In this document: positions 56,516 through 64,000 of the stretch, piece after piece | Numbering within the stretch: the stretch's first letter is position 1 | Layout of the letters: each line of letters opens with the position of its first letter | Assembly (NCBI RefSeq): GCF_052076145.1 | Contig: NZ_CP197246.1 | Coordinates: forward strand, 2,542,001-2,606,000 | Direction of reading: 5' to 3' | Length of the DNA stretch: 64,000 nucleotides | Source of the DNA: Kitasatospora sp052076145 | Lineage (GTDB): Bacteria > Actinomycetota > Actinomycetes > Streptomycetales > Streptomycetaceae | Notes under the pieces: model-generated | Database searches by the model: none | What the model was told of the DNA's origin: nothing | What the model saw: the letters and a program-made list of their open reading frames with translations, nothing else | Position numbers and translations under genes: made by a program

Positions 56516-56576
56516 GCCACTGAGCCGTGCTCCTGGCCCGTGCTCGTGGCCCGTGCTCCCGGCCCCGGAAAAGCAC

Positions 56577-56610
56577 GGAGCCCGGTCCGGTGGGTACCGG
56601 ACCGGGCTCC
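56577..56610. terminator. Hairpin between the methyltransferase and DUF3117 genes
   Basis: GGAGCCCGGTCCGGT pairs perfectly with ACCGGACCGGGCTCC around 4 nt (15-bp stem). Located between convergent stops. Confidence 0.88.
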
Positions 56611-56647
56611 GCACGCATCTCCAGGAGATGAGAGAGCACCCGCTGCG

Positions 56648-56815
56648 TCAGCCGCAGGCCTTCTTCAGGGCCTCACCCAAGGCGTCCGCCTCATCGGGCG
56701 TGAGCTCCACAACGAGGCGCCCGCCGCCTTCGAGCGGAACGCGCATGATGATGCCCCGCCCCTCTTTGGTGACCTCGAGCGGGCCGTCACCCGTCCGCGG
56801 CTTCATGGCCGCCAT
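56648..56815 (-). CDS. DUF3117 protein
   Basis: A 55-residue protein of the actinobacterial DUF3117 family: MAAMKPRTGDGPLEVTKEGR, then GIIMRVPLEGGGRLVVELTP and DEADALGEALKKACG. It is almost invariant across actinobacteria as I recall (Rv1211 in M. tuberculosis), which marks it as important though its role is unknown. The ATG at 56815 has AGGGGA 7 nt upstream. It looks like a beta-hairpin with a C-terminal helix. Confidence 0.95.
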   Translation of the reverse strand: MAAMKPRTGDGPLEVTKEGRGIIMRVPLEGGGRLVVELTPDEADALGEALKKACG

Positions 56816-57109
56816 GCTCGTTCCCCTTCCTGCAACTGCAAAGCTACGTACCGGCAAGTCCGTCCACCGCCGGTATCGAACGCATTGATCGGAAGCCATT
56901 ATCCCGCATGCGGCGGCCCGATGACCAACGTCACGCTCCCGGCCGCCTCCACAGGCCCCCTCTCCAGCAGCCTCCTACCCACCGGAAGCCCCGCCCGCAC
57001 CGGATTTGAGCCGCCGCGTGAAGGTGCCGCAGCTCACACTCCCCACCGCCCGCCGGGCTCGGGCATGCTGAGGCGTCCCTGCCCACGAACCCCCTGGGAG
57101 CCCTCGCCG

Positions 57110-57910
57110 ATGTCCGACTCCGTGCTGTACGAACTCGACGGCGGCCTGGCCGTCATCACCATCAACCGGCCCGACGCGATGAACGCCCTGGACGTCCCGA
57201 CGAAGGTCGCCCTGCGGGACGCCGTCGTCGCCGCCGCCGGGGACAGCGCGGTGCGGGCCGTGCTGCTCACCGCGAGCGGCTCCAAGGCCTTCTGCGTGGG
57301 CCAGGACCTCAAGGAGCACCTCGGCCAGCTGGAGCGCGCCGCGAAGACCGGGGAGGGGGCTCTGCGGACCGTGGCGGAGCACTACAACCCGTTGGTCCGG
57401 GCGCTCGCCGGGATGCGCAAGCCGACGGTGGCCGCCGTCGGCGGTGTGGCGGCGGGCGCGGGCGCCTCGCTGGCCTTCGCCTGCGACTTCCGGATCGTCG
57501 CCGACACGGCCGGTTTCAACACCGCCTTCGCCGGGATCGCACTCACTTCGGACTCGGGCGCGTCGTGGACGCTGCCCCGGCTCGTCGGGCACGCCAGGGC
57601 GACCGAGCTGCTGATGCTGCCGCGCACCGTCAAGGCCCCCGAGGCACTCGCCCTCGGCCTGGCCACCCAGGTCGTCCCGGCCGCCGAACTCGCCGACACC
57701 GCCCGCGAGTTCGCCCGCCGCCTGGCCGACGGTCCGACGGTCGCGTACGGCGCGATCAAGGAGTCGCTGGCGTACGGCGCCTCGCACTCGCTGAGCGAGC
57801 TGCTCGACAAGGAGGACGAGCTGCAGACGCTGGCCGGCGACAGCGAGGACCACCGGATCGCGGTGCAGGCGTTCATCGCCAAGGAGCAGCCGAAGTACCT
57901 CGGCCGCTAA
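57110..57910 (+). CDS. Enoyl-CoA hydratase/isomerase-family protein
   Basis: A 266-residue crotonase-fold enzyme. Conserved parts: INRPDAMNALDVPTKVAL, oxyanion hole 1 SGSKAFCVGQDL, oxyanion hole 2 GGVAAGAGASLAFACD, and LTSDSGASWTLPRLVG at the active site, where Asp in place of the second catalytic Glu suggests an isomerase such as PaaG rather than a classic hydratase. It probably acts in fatty-acid or phenylacetate breakdown. The ATG at 57110 has GGGAG 9 nt upstream. It is convergent with tagI, with a triple dispersed repeat between. Confidence 0.88.
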   Translation: MSDSVLYELDGGLAVITINRPDAMNALDVPTKVALRDAVVAAAGDSAVRAVLLTASGSKAFCVGQDLKEHLGQLERAAKTGEGALRTVAEHYNPLVRALAGMRKPTVAAVGGVAAGAGASLAFACDFRIVADTAGFNTAFAGIALTSDSGASWTLPRLVGHARATELLMLPRTVKAPEALALGLATQVVPAAELADTAREFARRLADGPTVAYGAIKESLAYGASHSLSELLDKEDELQTLAGDSEDHRIAVQAFIAKEQPKYLGR

Positions 57911-57941
57911 GGCCTCGCCAGGACCTCGGCCATGCAGGGCC

Positions 57942-58096
57942 AAGGGGCGCGGGGAACTGCGCGAGGGCGGAAGGCGCAGGTCCGTCACTCCCGATTTCGC
58001 GCAGTTCCCCGCGCCCCCGGGAGGTGCAAGTGCGGCGATGCTTCGAAACGACAGCGCCGTCCCTTCCGCCTTCGCGCAGTTCCCCGCGCCCTGGGT
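57942..58096. repeat. Dispersed GC-rich hairpin repeat, triple-arm copy
   Basis: A complete hairpin (arms at 57942-57964 and 57997-58018) is followed by another right arm (TTCGCGCAGTTCCCCGCGCC at 58071). The first arm could pair with either of the two right arms. The stretch GAGGGCGGAAGG in the loop matches the copy at 41961. Located between convergent genes. Confidence 0.88.
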
Positions 58097-58134
58097 TCAC
58101 CGGTTGCGTGCGCCCTGGGGCCGCTCTGCGGCGG

Positions 58135-58713
58135 CTACCGGGCGTGGCAGTCGGCCAGGTGGTCGTCGACCAGGCCGCAGGCCTGCATCAGGGCGTAGGC
58201 GGTGGTGGGGCCGACGAAGCGGAAGCCGTGCTTCTTCAGCTCCTTCGCCAGCGCCGTCGACTCGGGCGTGACGGCCGGTACGTCCGCCAGGGTGCGGGGG
58301 GCCGGGCGGTCCGGGTCGGCGGCGAAGCGCCAGATCAGCTCGTCCAGGCCGCCGTCCTGGAGCTCCAGGGCGGCGCGGGCGTTGGCGATGGTGGCCGCGA
58401 TCTTGGCCCGGTTGCGGATGATCCCGGTGTCCTGGAGCAGCCGCTCGGCGTCCTCGGGGCCGTACGCGGCGACCTTGGCGGGGTCGAAGCCGGCGAAGGC
58501 CGCCCGGAAGCCCTCCCGCCTGCGCAGGATGGTGATCCAGGAGAGGCCGGACTGGAAGGCCTCCAGCGAGATCCGTTCGAACAGGGCCCGGTCGCCGTGG
58601 ACGGGCCGGCCCCACTCGGTGTCGTGGTACTCGCGGTAGTCGTCGGCCGAGTCGCCCCAGGGGCACCGCAGCAGGCCGTCGGCGCCCCGGACGGCGCCGG
58701 ACGGGGTGCTCAC
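58135..58713 (-). CDS. tag: DNA-3-methyladenine glycosylase I
   Basis: A 192-residue base-excision repair enzyme that removes 3-methyladenine. It has the N-terminal zinc-binding Cys and family motif RCPWGDSADDYREYHDTEWG, then FERISLEAFQSGLSWITILR and the C-terminal HGFRFVGPTTAYALMQACG ... DDHLADCHAR with the closing zinc ligands His and Cys-His. All ligands are present. The GTG at 58713 overlaps the stop of the DivIVA-like gene (GTGA), so it is co-translated with it. In M. tuberculosis tagA (Rv1210) lies near DUF3117 and folP2 in the same way. Confidence 0.95.
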   Translation of the reverse strand: MSTPSGAVRGADGLLRCPWGDSADDYREYHDTEWGRPVHGDRALFERISLEAFQSGLSWITILRRREGFRAAFAGFDPAKVAAYGPEDAERLLQDTGIIRNRAKIAATIANARAALELQDGGLDELIWRFAADPDRPAPRTLADVPAVTPESTALAKELKKHGFRFVGPTTAYALMQACGLVDDHLADCHAR

Positions 58714-59111
58714 CGGTGGTCCGGGCCGGAGGGCGCGGTGTGCTTCTCGACGCTGACGACCTTGGCGAAGTCCTCCAGGCCGGGCAGCGGCTCGGTGCCG
58801 CCCTGCGCGGTGGCCTCGACGGCGCCGCGGACGGCTCCGCCGGCCTCCAGCTCGGCGATCCGCTCGTCCCGGAGGGCGATCTCGGCGCCGAGGCGGTCGA
58901 GCACGTCGTCGACCTCGTCCATCCGGTAGCCGCGCAGGGCCATCGGCAGGCGGATGCCGTCGACGTCGGCCTTGGCGAGCGGGCGGTCCTGCGGGAGCCG
59001 GGCGGCGATCCGGTCGTGCTCCGCCTCCGGCAGCGAGCCGCCTCCGCCGAGGGCCACCAGCGCGGTGCCGCCGACCACCACCACCATCGCCGCCACGATC
59101 ACCCAGAACAC
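58710..59111 (-). CDS. DivIVA-domain membrane protein
   Basis: A 133-residue protein. One N-terminal transmembrane helix (VFWVIVAAMVVVVGGTALVA) is followed by a short DivIVA-like segment (ADVDGIRLPMALRGYRMDEV, then DDVLDRLGAEIALRDERIAE), in which the motif FxxxLRGYxxxEVDxFLD is seen, and a Thr/Pro-rich end. It may help place proteins at curved membranes or poles. The GTG at 59111 has GGAGG 7 nt upstream. It overlaps the glycosylase gene by 4 nt. A homologue occurs at Rv1209 in the same place in M. tuberculosis as I recall. Confidence 0.9.
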   Translation of the reverse strand: MFWVIVAAMVVVVGGTALVALGGGGSLPEAEHDRIAARLPQDRPLAKADVDGIRLPMALRGYRMDEVDDVLDRLGAEIALRDERIAELEAGGAVRGAVEATAQGGTEPLPGLEDFAKVVSVEKHTAPSGPDHR

Positions 59112-59247
59112 GTGCAGTCCTCCCGATAGCTCCCGGTCCCGCCCGGTCGGCCCGGTCCTCGGGCCCCGGCCCGGATGATGCGAGCATGGAGCCTGCATAA
59201 GGCCGGGGCCCATCATTGCACCCGGTGGAGCTGTGGAGGAGAGACCG

Positions 59248-60111
59248 GTGGCACTGCGCCTGGGCCCGCTGGAGTTCGGCGACGACGAGCTGGTGATCAT
59301 GGCCATCGTCAACCGCACGCCCGACTCGTTCTTCGACCGGGGCGCGACCTTCGCCGACGAACCCGCCTTCGCCGCGGCCGACCGCGCCGTCGCGGAGGGT
59401 GCGGCCATCCTGGACATCGGCGGCGTCAAGGCCGGGCCCGGCGAGGAGGTCACCGTCGAGGAGGAGCTGCGCCGGACGGTGCCGTTCGTCGCCGAGCTGC
59501 GCAAGCGGCACCCCGAGGTGGTGATCAGCGTCGACACCTGGCGGCACGAGGTCGGCGAGGCGGTCTGCGAGGTCGGGGCCGACCTGCTCAACGACGCGTG
59601 GGGCGGGGTCGACCCGCGGCTGGCCGAGGTCGCCGCCCGGTACGACGCCGGGCTGGTCTGCACCCACGCGGGCGGCGTGCAGCCCCGGACCAGGCCGCAC
59701 CGGGTCGGGTACCCGGACGTGATGGCGGACATCCTGGACGTGACCGTCGGGCTGGCCGAGCGGGCCGCCGCACTGGGCGTCCGGCGGGACGCGCTGATCA
59801 TCGACCCGGGGCACGACTTCGGCAAGAACACCCGGCACTCACTGGAGGCCACCCGCCGCCTGCCGGAGATGACCGCGACGGGCTTCCCGGTGCTGGTCTC
59901 GCTCTCCAACAAGGACTTCGTCGGGGAGACCCTCGACAAGCCGGTGGACGAGCGGCTGCTCGGCACGCTGGCCACCACGGCCGTCTCGGCCTGGCTGGGC
60001 GCCCAGGTCTACCGGGTGCACCAGGTCGCCGAGACCCGGCAAGTGCTCGACATGGTCGCCTCGATCCGCGGCACCCGGCCGCCGGCCGTCGCCCGTCGCG
60101 GGCTGGCGTAA
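59248..60111 (+). CDS. folP2: Dihydropteroate synthase-like protein FolP2
   Basis: A 287-residue TIM-barrel protein of the DHPS family. Family parts are MAIVNRTPDSFFDRG, AILDIGGVKAGPGEEV, ISVDTWRHEV, LLNDAWGG, IIDPGHDFGKNTRHSLE and YRVHQV at the end. The loop that in active DHPS reads DIGGESTRPG reads DIGGVKAGPG here, as in mycobacterial FolP2, which lacks DHPS activity in tests as I recall. It may thus be a paralogue with another role, and a FolP1 should exist elsewhere. The GTG at 59248 has GGAGGAGAG 7 nt upstream. It is convergent with the LOG gene. Confidence 0.9.
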   Translation: MALRLGPLEFGDDELVIMAIVNRTPDSFFDRGATFADEPAFAAADRAVAEGAAILDIGGVKAGPGEEVTVEEELRRTVPFVAELRKRHPEVVISVDTWRHEVGEAVCEVGADLLNDAWGGVDPRLAEVAARYDAGLVCTHAGGVQPRTRPHRVGYPDVMADILDVTVGLAERAAALGVRRDALIIDPGHDFGKNTRHSLEATRRLPEMTATGFPVLVSLSNKDFVGETLDKPVDERLLGTLATTAVSAWLGAQVYRVHQVAETRQVLDMVASIRGTRPPAVARRGLA

Positions 60112-60153
60112 CGGCTGGGCGCCGCGCGCCCGGAGGGATCGGACCGACCGGTC

Positions 60154-60966
60154 TCAGATGTCGCCGTTGGGGCGGCGGCTCCGCTCCAGGACGGCGAGCA
60201 CCTCGTCGATGTCGTCGGTGACGTGGAAGAGCTCCAGGTCGGCCGGGGAGGCCTTGCCCTCGGCGACCAGGGTGTTCTTCAGCCACTCGACCAGGCCGCC
60301 CCAGTAGGCCGTGCCGAAGAGGATCACCGGGAAGCGGGTGACCTTCTTGGTCTGGACGAGGGTGAGCGCCTCGAAGAGCTCGTCCAGGGTGCCGAGGCCG
60401 CCCGGCAGCACCACGAAGCCCTGCGAGTACTTCACGAACATCGTCTTCCGCACGAAGAAGTAGCGGAAGTTCAGCCCGAGGTCGACGAACTCGTTGAGGC
60501 CCTGCTCGAAGGGCAGCTCGATGCCGAGGCCGACGGAGAGGCCGCCGGCGTCCGAGGCGCCCCGGTTGGCGGCCTCCATCGCGCCGGGGCCGCCCCCGGT
60601 GATCACCGCGTACCCGGCCTCGGCGAGGGCCCGGCCGATGGCCACCCCGGCCGCGTAGTCGGTGGAGTCGACCGGCGTCCGGGCCGAGCCGAAGACGCTG
60701 ATCGCGGTGGGCAGTTCGGCCAGCGCGCCGAAGCCTTCGACGAACTCGGAGGTGATCCGCCAGACCCGCCACGGGTCGGTGTGCAGCCAGTCGGTCGGGC
60801 CGGTGGTGTCCAGCAGCCGCTGGTCCGTGGTGCTGGTGCCGACCTGGTCGCGCCGGAGCAGCACCGGGCCCTTCTGCTTCTCCGGCCAGGCCTTCTTCCG
60901 CTCCGGCTCGACCCCGTACGGGTTCTGGGCAGGGTCGTCGTGCTTCTCGTCTCCAGTGCCTGTCAT
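60154..60966 (-). CDS. LOG-family protein (TIGR00730)
   Basis: A 270-residue Rossmann-like protein of the LOG family (cytokinin-activating nucleoside 5'-monophosphate phosphoribohydrolase). The motif PGGxGTxxE is PGGLGTLDELFEAL, with GGGPGAMEAANRGASDAGG upstream and the FVRKTMFV arginine/lysine site. The first 85 residues are an extra charged tail. It would release the base from AMP or cytokinin nucleotides. The corresponding M. tuberculosis gene is Rv1205, with cytokinin activity reported. The ATG at 60966 has AGGAG about 12 nt upstream. It is 65 bp upstream of dapE in the opposite sense of reading order, i.e. dapE is transcribed toward it. Confidence 0.92.
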   Translation of the reverse strand: MTGTGDEKHDDPAQNPYGVEPERKKAWPEKQKGPVLLRRDQVGTSTTDQRLLDTTGPTDWLHTDPWRVWRITSEFVEGFGALAELPTAISVFGSARTPVDSTDYAAGVAIGRALAEAGYAVITGGGPGAMEAANRGASDAGGLSVGLGIELPFEQGLNEFVDLGLNFRYFFVRKTMFVKYSQGFVVLPGGLGTLDELFEALTLVQTKKVTRFPVILFGTAYWGGLVEWLKNTLVAEGKASPADLELFHVTDDIDEVLAVLERSRRPNGDI

Positions 60967-61030
60967 GACGGAACCGTACTCCTGGGACGGGCCGAATTCA
61001 GGCAATAAGCGGGCGAACGAGAAGTGACGG

Positions 61031-62107
61031 TCAGGAGCTGGTGAGCCAGGCGCGCAGGCGGTCCTCGACCTCGGCGATGGCCGAGAGCGAGCAGTGCTCC
61101 TCGCGCTTGTGGGCCAGGTTCGGGTCGCCGGGGCCGTAGTTGACGGCCGGTACGCCGAGGGCGCTGAAACGGGCGACGTCCGTCCAACCGAACTTCGCGC
61201 GGGCCTGGCCGCCGGTCGCGGCCAGGAAGGCCTGGGCGGCGGGCCCGCCGAGGCCCGGCAGGGCGCCGGGGGCGGAGTCGGTGACATCGATCTTGTAGCC
61301 GTCGAAGACCTCGCGGATGTGCGCCTCGGCGTCGGCCTCCGTACGGTCCGGGGCGAAGCGGAAGTTGACGGTGACGACGCACTCGTCGGGGATGACGTTG
61401 CCCGCGACGCCGCCGTCGATCCGGACGGCGTTGAGGCCCTCCCGGTACTCCAGGCCGTCGATCTCGACCCGGCGCGGCTCGTACGCGGCGAGCCGCCCGA
61501 GCACCTCGGCGGCGTGGTGGATGGCGTTGTCGCCGAGCCAGCTGCGGGCGGCGTGCGCGCGGGTGCCGGTGAGGGTGATCTGCGCCCGCATGGTGCCCTG
61601 GCAGCCGCCCTCGACCATCGCGCCGCTGGGCTCCATCAGGACGGCGAAGTCGGCGGTCAGCCAGTCGGGGTGGTGCTTGGCGAGGTGGCCCAGCCCGTTG
61701 CGGGCGGCCTCGATCTCCTCGCAGTCGTAGAAGACGTACGTCAGGTCGTGGTTGGCGTCGGTCAGGGTCGCGGCGAGGCGCAGCTGCACCGCCACGCCGG
61801 ACTTCATGTCCGAGGTGCCGCAGCCGTAGAGCAGGTCGCCCTCGACGTGGCTGGGCACGTTGTCGGCGATCGGCACGGTGTCCAGGTGGCCGGCGATCAG
61901 CACCCGCTCGGCGCGGCCGAAGTTCGTCCGGGCGACGACGTTGTTGCCGTACCGGTCGACGGTGAGGTGCGGGTAGGCGCGCAGCGCGGTCTCGACGGCG
62001 TCGGCGAGCGCCTGCTCGTCGCCGCTGACGGAGGGGAAGTCGACCAGGCGGGCGGTCAGCGCGCCGCCGTCGAGGGTCAGGTCCAGGGGCGTGTCGAGGC
62101 TGCTCAT
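61031..62107 (-). CDS. dapE: Succinyl-diaminopimelate desuccinylase
   Basis: A 358-residue M20-family enzyme of lysine and meso-diaminopimelate (cell wall) synthesis. Metal-binding motifs are LIAGHLDTVP, YGCGTSDMKSGVA and the catalytic FYDCEEIEA; VLMEPSGAMVEGG is the next metal ligand. A lid/dimerisation domain fills 175-290 and TDVARFSALGVPAVNYGPGD the end. Length is typical of the actinobacterial DapE. The ATG at 62107 is the first start; the upstream site is weak. It is divergent from the lysozyme-like gene. In M. tuberculosis dapE (Rv1202) is near folP2 too. Confidence 0.95.
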   Translation of the reverse strand: MSSLDTPLDLTLDGGALTARLVDFPSVSGDEQALADAVETALRAYPHLTVDRYGNNVVARTNFGRAERVLIAGHLDTVPIADNVPSHVEGDLLYGCGTSDMKSGVAVQLRLAATLTDANHDLTYVFYDCEEIEAARNGLGHLAKHHPDWLTADFAVLMEPSGAMVEGGCQGTMRAQITLTGTRAHAARSWLGDNAIHHAAEVLGRLAAYEPRRVEIDGLEYREGLNAVRIDGGVAGNVIPDECVVTVNFRFAPDRTEADAEAHIREVFDGYKIDVTDSAPGALPGLGGPAAQAFLAATGGQARAKFGWTDVARFSALGVPAVNYGPGDPNLAHKREEHCSLSAIAEVEDRLRAWLTSS

Positions 62108-62276
62108 GGTCGCCCAGCCTATCGGTGCACCCTCGCGTCACCCGCCCGGGTCAGTGCGGGCCGACGTGTCGGAGCGCACCCGCAACCGCGCTCCCCGTAC
62201 AACCGTCCGAGTAGGTAGGGTGCGGGCGACAGGCGGGCGAGGTCCGGGACAGAACTGCAGGCGAGAGGGAGTGGCG

Positions 62277-63305
62277 GTGGCCGACAAGGCGGAGGATGGC
62301 GGGGCCGGGCGTCGGCGTCGGCCGCTGCGCGCGGTGCTGGTCGGTGTGGTCGTCGTCGCGGTCGCCATGGGCGCCGGGGTGTACTACCTGAAGCGGGGCG
62401 ACTTCGTCACGCCGCCGGAGGGCTGCAAGATCAACGCTGCGGCCGGCCAGGGCTCGCTGGATCTGGCCCAGGCCTCGAACGCCGCCACCATCACGGCTGT
62501 CACCCTCGCCCGCGGCCTGCCCGAGCGGGCGGCGACGATCGCGCTCGCGACCTCGATGCAGGAGTCCAAGCTGCGCAATCTGGACGGCGGCGACCGCGAC
62601 TCGGTCGGGCTCTTCCAGCAGCGGCCCTCGCAGGGCTGGGGCACCGTCGAGCAGATCAAGGACCCGGTCTACGCCACCAACAAGTTCCTCGACAGCCTGG
62701 TGAAGGTGCCCGGCTACGCCCGGCTGCCGCTGACCGACGCGGCCCAGCAGGTGCAGAAGAGCGGCTACCCGCAGGCGTACGCCAAGCACGAGACCAACGC
62801 GACCCTGCTGGCCTCCGTCTTCAGCGGCCGGGAGCCGGCCGCGCTCAACTGCGTGGTGCACGCCTTCTACGCCCCGCCGGACGCCTCCGGCAGCGCGGCG
62901 CCCGGTGACGCGGCGGCCCCAGCGGCGACCCCGGCCGCGACCCCGGCTGCGGCCGTCGCCGCGCACCAGCCGCAGGACGTCTCCGACCGGGTGCGGCGCG
63001 AGTTCGGCAAGGCGGTCTCGGCGGCGCCCGCCGCGAAGGCCGACAAGGACCCGCGCGCGGTGCTGGCCGTCACCCCACAGCCGGCCACCGGCTCGGACGG
63101 CGGCCCGGACGCGCAGCGGCAGGGCGGCTGGGCGGTCGCGCAGTGGGCCGTGGCGCACGCCCAGGAGCTGGGCATCGGCGCGGTGGCGTACGACGGCAAG
63201 GTCTGGCGCTTCGAGAAGCCCCGCGACGGCTGGCAGGCGCAGGCCGGCGGTGCCTCCGCCCAGCAGGTGCTGGTCACGCTCGGCGCACCGGCCTCCAAGA
63301 GCTGA
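62277..63305 (+). CDS. Membrane-anchored lysozyme-like (lytic transglycosylase-type) protein
   Basis: A 342-residue protein. A basic N-terminus (KAEDGGAGRRRRPLRA) and one transmembrane helix (VLVGVVVVAVAMGAGVYYL) anchor it outside. Residues 60-200 resemble a lysozyme-fold domain: TLARGLPERAATIALATSMQ, ESKLRNLDGGDRDSVGLFQQ, RPSQGWGTVEQIKDPVYATN, in which ES and GLFQ are typical of the SLT/goose-type family. Two cysteines could form a disulfide. A Pro/Ala linker (210-240) leads to a C-terminal domain with QWAVAHAQELGIGAVAYDGK, seen in peptidoglycan-binding streptomycete proteins. The GTG at 62277 has GAGAGG 8 nt upstream. It probably acts in cell-wall remodelling; catalysis is not proven. Confidence 0.8.
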   Translation: MADKAEDGGAGRRRRPLRAVLVGVVVVAVAMGAGVYYLKRGDFVTPPEGCKINAAAGQGSLDLAQASNAATITAVTLARGLPERAATIALATSMQESKLRNLDGGDRDSVGLFQQRPSQGWGTVEQIKDPVYATNKFLDSLVKVPGYARLPLTDAAQQVQKSGYPQAYAKHETNATLLASVFSGREPAALNCVVHAFYAPPDASGSAAPGDAAAPAATPAATPAAAVAAHQPQDVSDRVRREFGKAVSAAPAAKADKDPRAVLAVTPQPATGSDGGPDAQRQGGWAVAQWAVAHAQELGIGAVAYDGKVWRFEKPRDGWQAQAGGASAQQVLVTLGAPASKS

Positions 63306-63468
63306 GCCGGCGAAGGGCCGAACCGGCGGAGAGCTGAACCTGTTCGGGGCGGATCGGCCGTTGACGGACTGGTGATCGAGTTACCGCCCGACGGGTGATT
63401 CCTGTCAATCCAGGTGGACGGCGGGAGACTCCGGGGCGCGCGCTCCACCCGGCTGTCCGTACCCCTCC

Positions 63469-63495
63469 CACTCCCCTTGCACGCCAAGGGGAGTG
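63469..63495 (+). terminator. Perfect hairpin after the lysozyme-like gene
   Basis: CACTCCCCTTG (63469) pairs perfectly over 11 bp with CAAGGGGAGTG (63485) around 5 nt, followed by ACGTTTCCT. A smaller hairpin CTCAGC/GCCGAG comes next. Confidence 0.85.
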
Positions 63496-63686
63496 ACGTT
63501 TCCTCAGCCTTCGGCCGAGCGAGGGAAATGTCCGTGATGCCGGAAAAAGGATCGTCAGATCTTTAGTTGTGCTTTACCTTTTCCGGCCGAAACCTTCTGG
63601 CTCCTCCAGCGGTAAACACGTCGTCCGCCAGTGCGGACGACCCCCGTGCCCGACCAGACGGGGCAACCTCACCTCTTAGGAGCACC
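63496..63686 (+). promoter_or_regulatory. Leader and promoter region of the secreted-protein gene
   Basis: A relatively AT-rich patch (TTTAGTTGTGCTTTACCTTT near 63559) is the likely promoter. Further on GTCGTCCGC pairs perfectly with GCGGACGAC (63620-63641) around 4 nt, in the probable 5' leader, 45 nt before the start. TTAGGAG is the ribosome-binding site. No known riboswitch was recognised. Confidence 0.5.
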
Positions 63687-64000
63687 ATGTCCCTCCCCCT
63701 CTCGCGCCGGATCGCCCAGGCCGCGCTGCTCGTCGCGGCCGGAGCGACCCCCCTGGTCGCGGCCGGGTCCGCCTCCGCCCTCGACCTGGTGCCGAAGGGC
63801 GATCTCACGTCCGGCATCACCCAGGCCGACGCGCCGGACCCGTCCGCCACGGTGCAGGGAGCGACCCACGAGCTGGGGCAGTCTGCGGGCACCACCGGTG
63901 CGGCCACCGTCGCGGCAGGCGTACCGGCCACCGCCGACGCCACCGGTCACACCGTGGCCGCCGCCCTGCCCAGTGCCGACAAGGCCCTCGGCAACATCAC
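63687..64000 (+). CDS. Secreted protein, 3' end beyond the window
   Basis: At least 104 residues, cut by the window end. It starts with a Sec signal peptide: basic MSLPLSRRIAQ, hydrophobic AALLVAAGATPLVAAG and a likely cleavage site after SASA. The mature start LDLVPKGDLTSGITQADAPD is Ala/Thr/Gly-rich and low in structure. Streptomycetes have such exported Ala-rich proteins of unknown role near dapE. The ATG at 63687 has AGGAG 5 nt upstream. No Cys follows the signal, so it is not a lipoprotein. Confidence 0.8.
   Translation, partial: MSLPLSRRIAQAALLVAAGATPLVAAGSASALDLVPKGDLTSGITQADAPDPSATVQGATHELGQSAGTTGAATVAAGVPATADATGHTVAAALPSADKALGNI

Noticed and set aside
1..64000. tRNA, rRNA or CRISPR loci
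   Set aside because: Looked for tRNA-like GGTTCGAATCC arms and repeats with spacers; none seen. In particular no tRNA gene lies at the integrase element, which uses mrp.

Overview
The window is about 72% G+C chromosomal DNA from a streptomycete-type actinomycete (Streptomyces or Kitasatospora; the sequence alone does not say which). Support for this: strong G/C bias at third codon positions, frequent GTG and TTG starts, several apparently leaderless genes, WhiB7/WblC with its attenuated leader, mycoredoxin, AdnAB, TatB, SigE with a zinc anti-sigma protein, and several actinobacterial DUF families. From memory, the order of many conserved genes follows two separate Mycobacterium tuberculosis blocks: about Rv3197-Rv3211 on the left, and about Rv1239c back to Rv1202 on the right. 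Streptomycete-specific genes join them at about 38-43 kb.

Left part (1-38 kb): an AarF/ABC1 kinase cut by the window edge; whiB7 behind a long leader with an attenuator; uvrD2; mycoredoxin; a GntR regulator; an RsbW-like ATPase; nudC; an M20 peptidase; a PadR-controlled FtsX-type ABC exporter; an endonuclease-fold hydrolase; a SpoIIE phosphatase; the double-strand-break helicase-nuclease pair adnA/adnB; an alkyltransferase-like protein; a pseudokinase-flippase fusion; moeZ; an epimerase / membrane protein / PelF-like glycosyltransferase set; an alpha/beta hydrolase; a TetR regulator; DUF3107; a MiaE-like ferritin-fold protein; and a DEAD-box RNA helicase that seems to start at CTG. Three UvrD-superfamily helicases within 21 kb, the ATL protein and WhiB7 make this a DNA-repair and stress neighbourhood.

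Middle (38-50 kb): an alpha/beta hydrolase, a 48-codon gene behind a structured leader with a CRP-like site, a PHP phosphoesterase, MarC, a SUFU-like protein, corA with a candidate leader peptide, a DMT exporter, a MerR regulator with a textbook 19-bp-spaced promoter, and the run mgtE-like / DUF1003 / mrp. CorA and the MgtE-like protein suggest a magnesium theme.

At 50.0-52.3 kb a 2.27-kb integrative element appears to sit exactly at the 3' end of mrp. It is bounded by a 13-bp direct repeat that restores the mrp stop codon and carries a tyrosine integrase, a small membrane protein and a nested inverted repeat. A strong hairpin, probably the original mrp terminator, now lies just beyond the right repeat.

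Right part (52-64 kb): an unrecognised protein, tatB, an anti-sigma protein, sigE, an O-methyltransferase, DUF3117, an enoyl-CoA hydratase-like protein, a 3-methyladenine glycosylase, a DivIVA-like membrane protein, folP2, a LOG-type hydrolase, dapE, a membrane-anchored lysozyme-like protein and the start of a secreted protein. A family of GC-rich hairpin repeats is scattered through the window. Two copies lie inside genes and add codons to them. I saw no tRNA, rRNA or CRISPR array.
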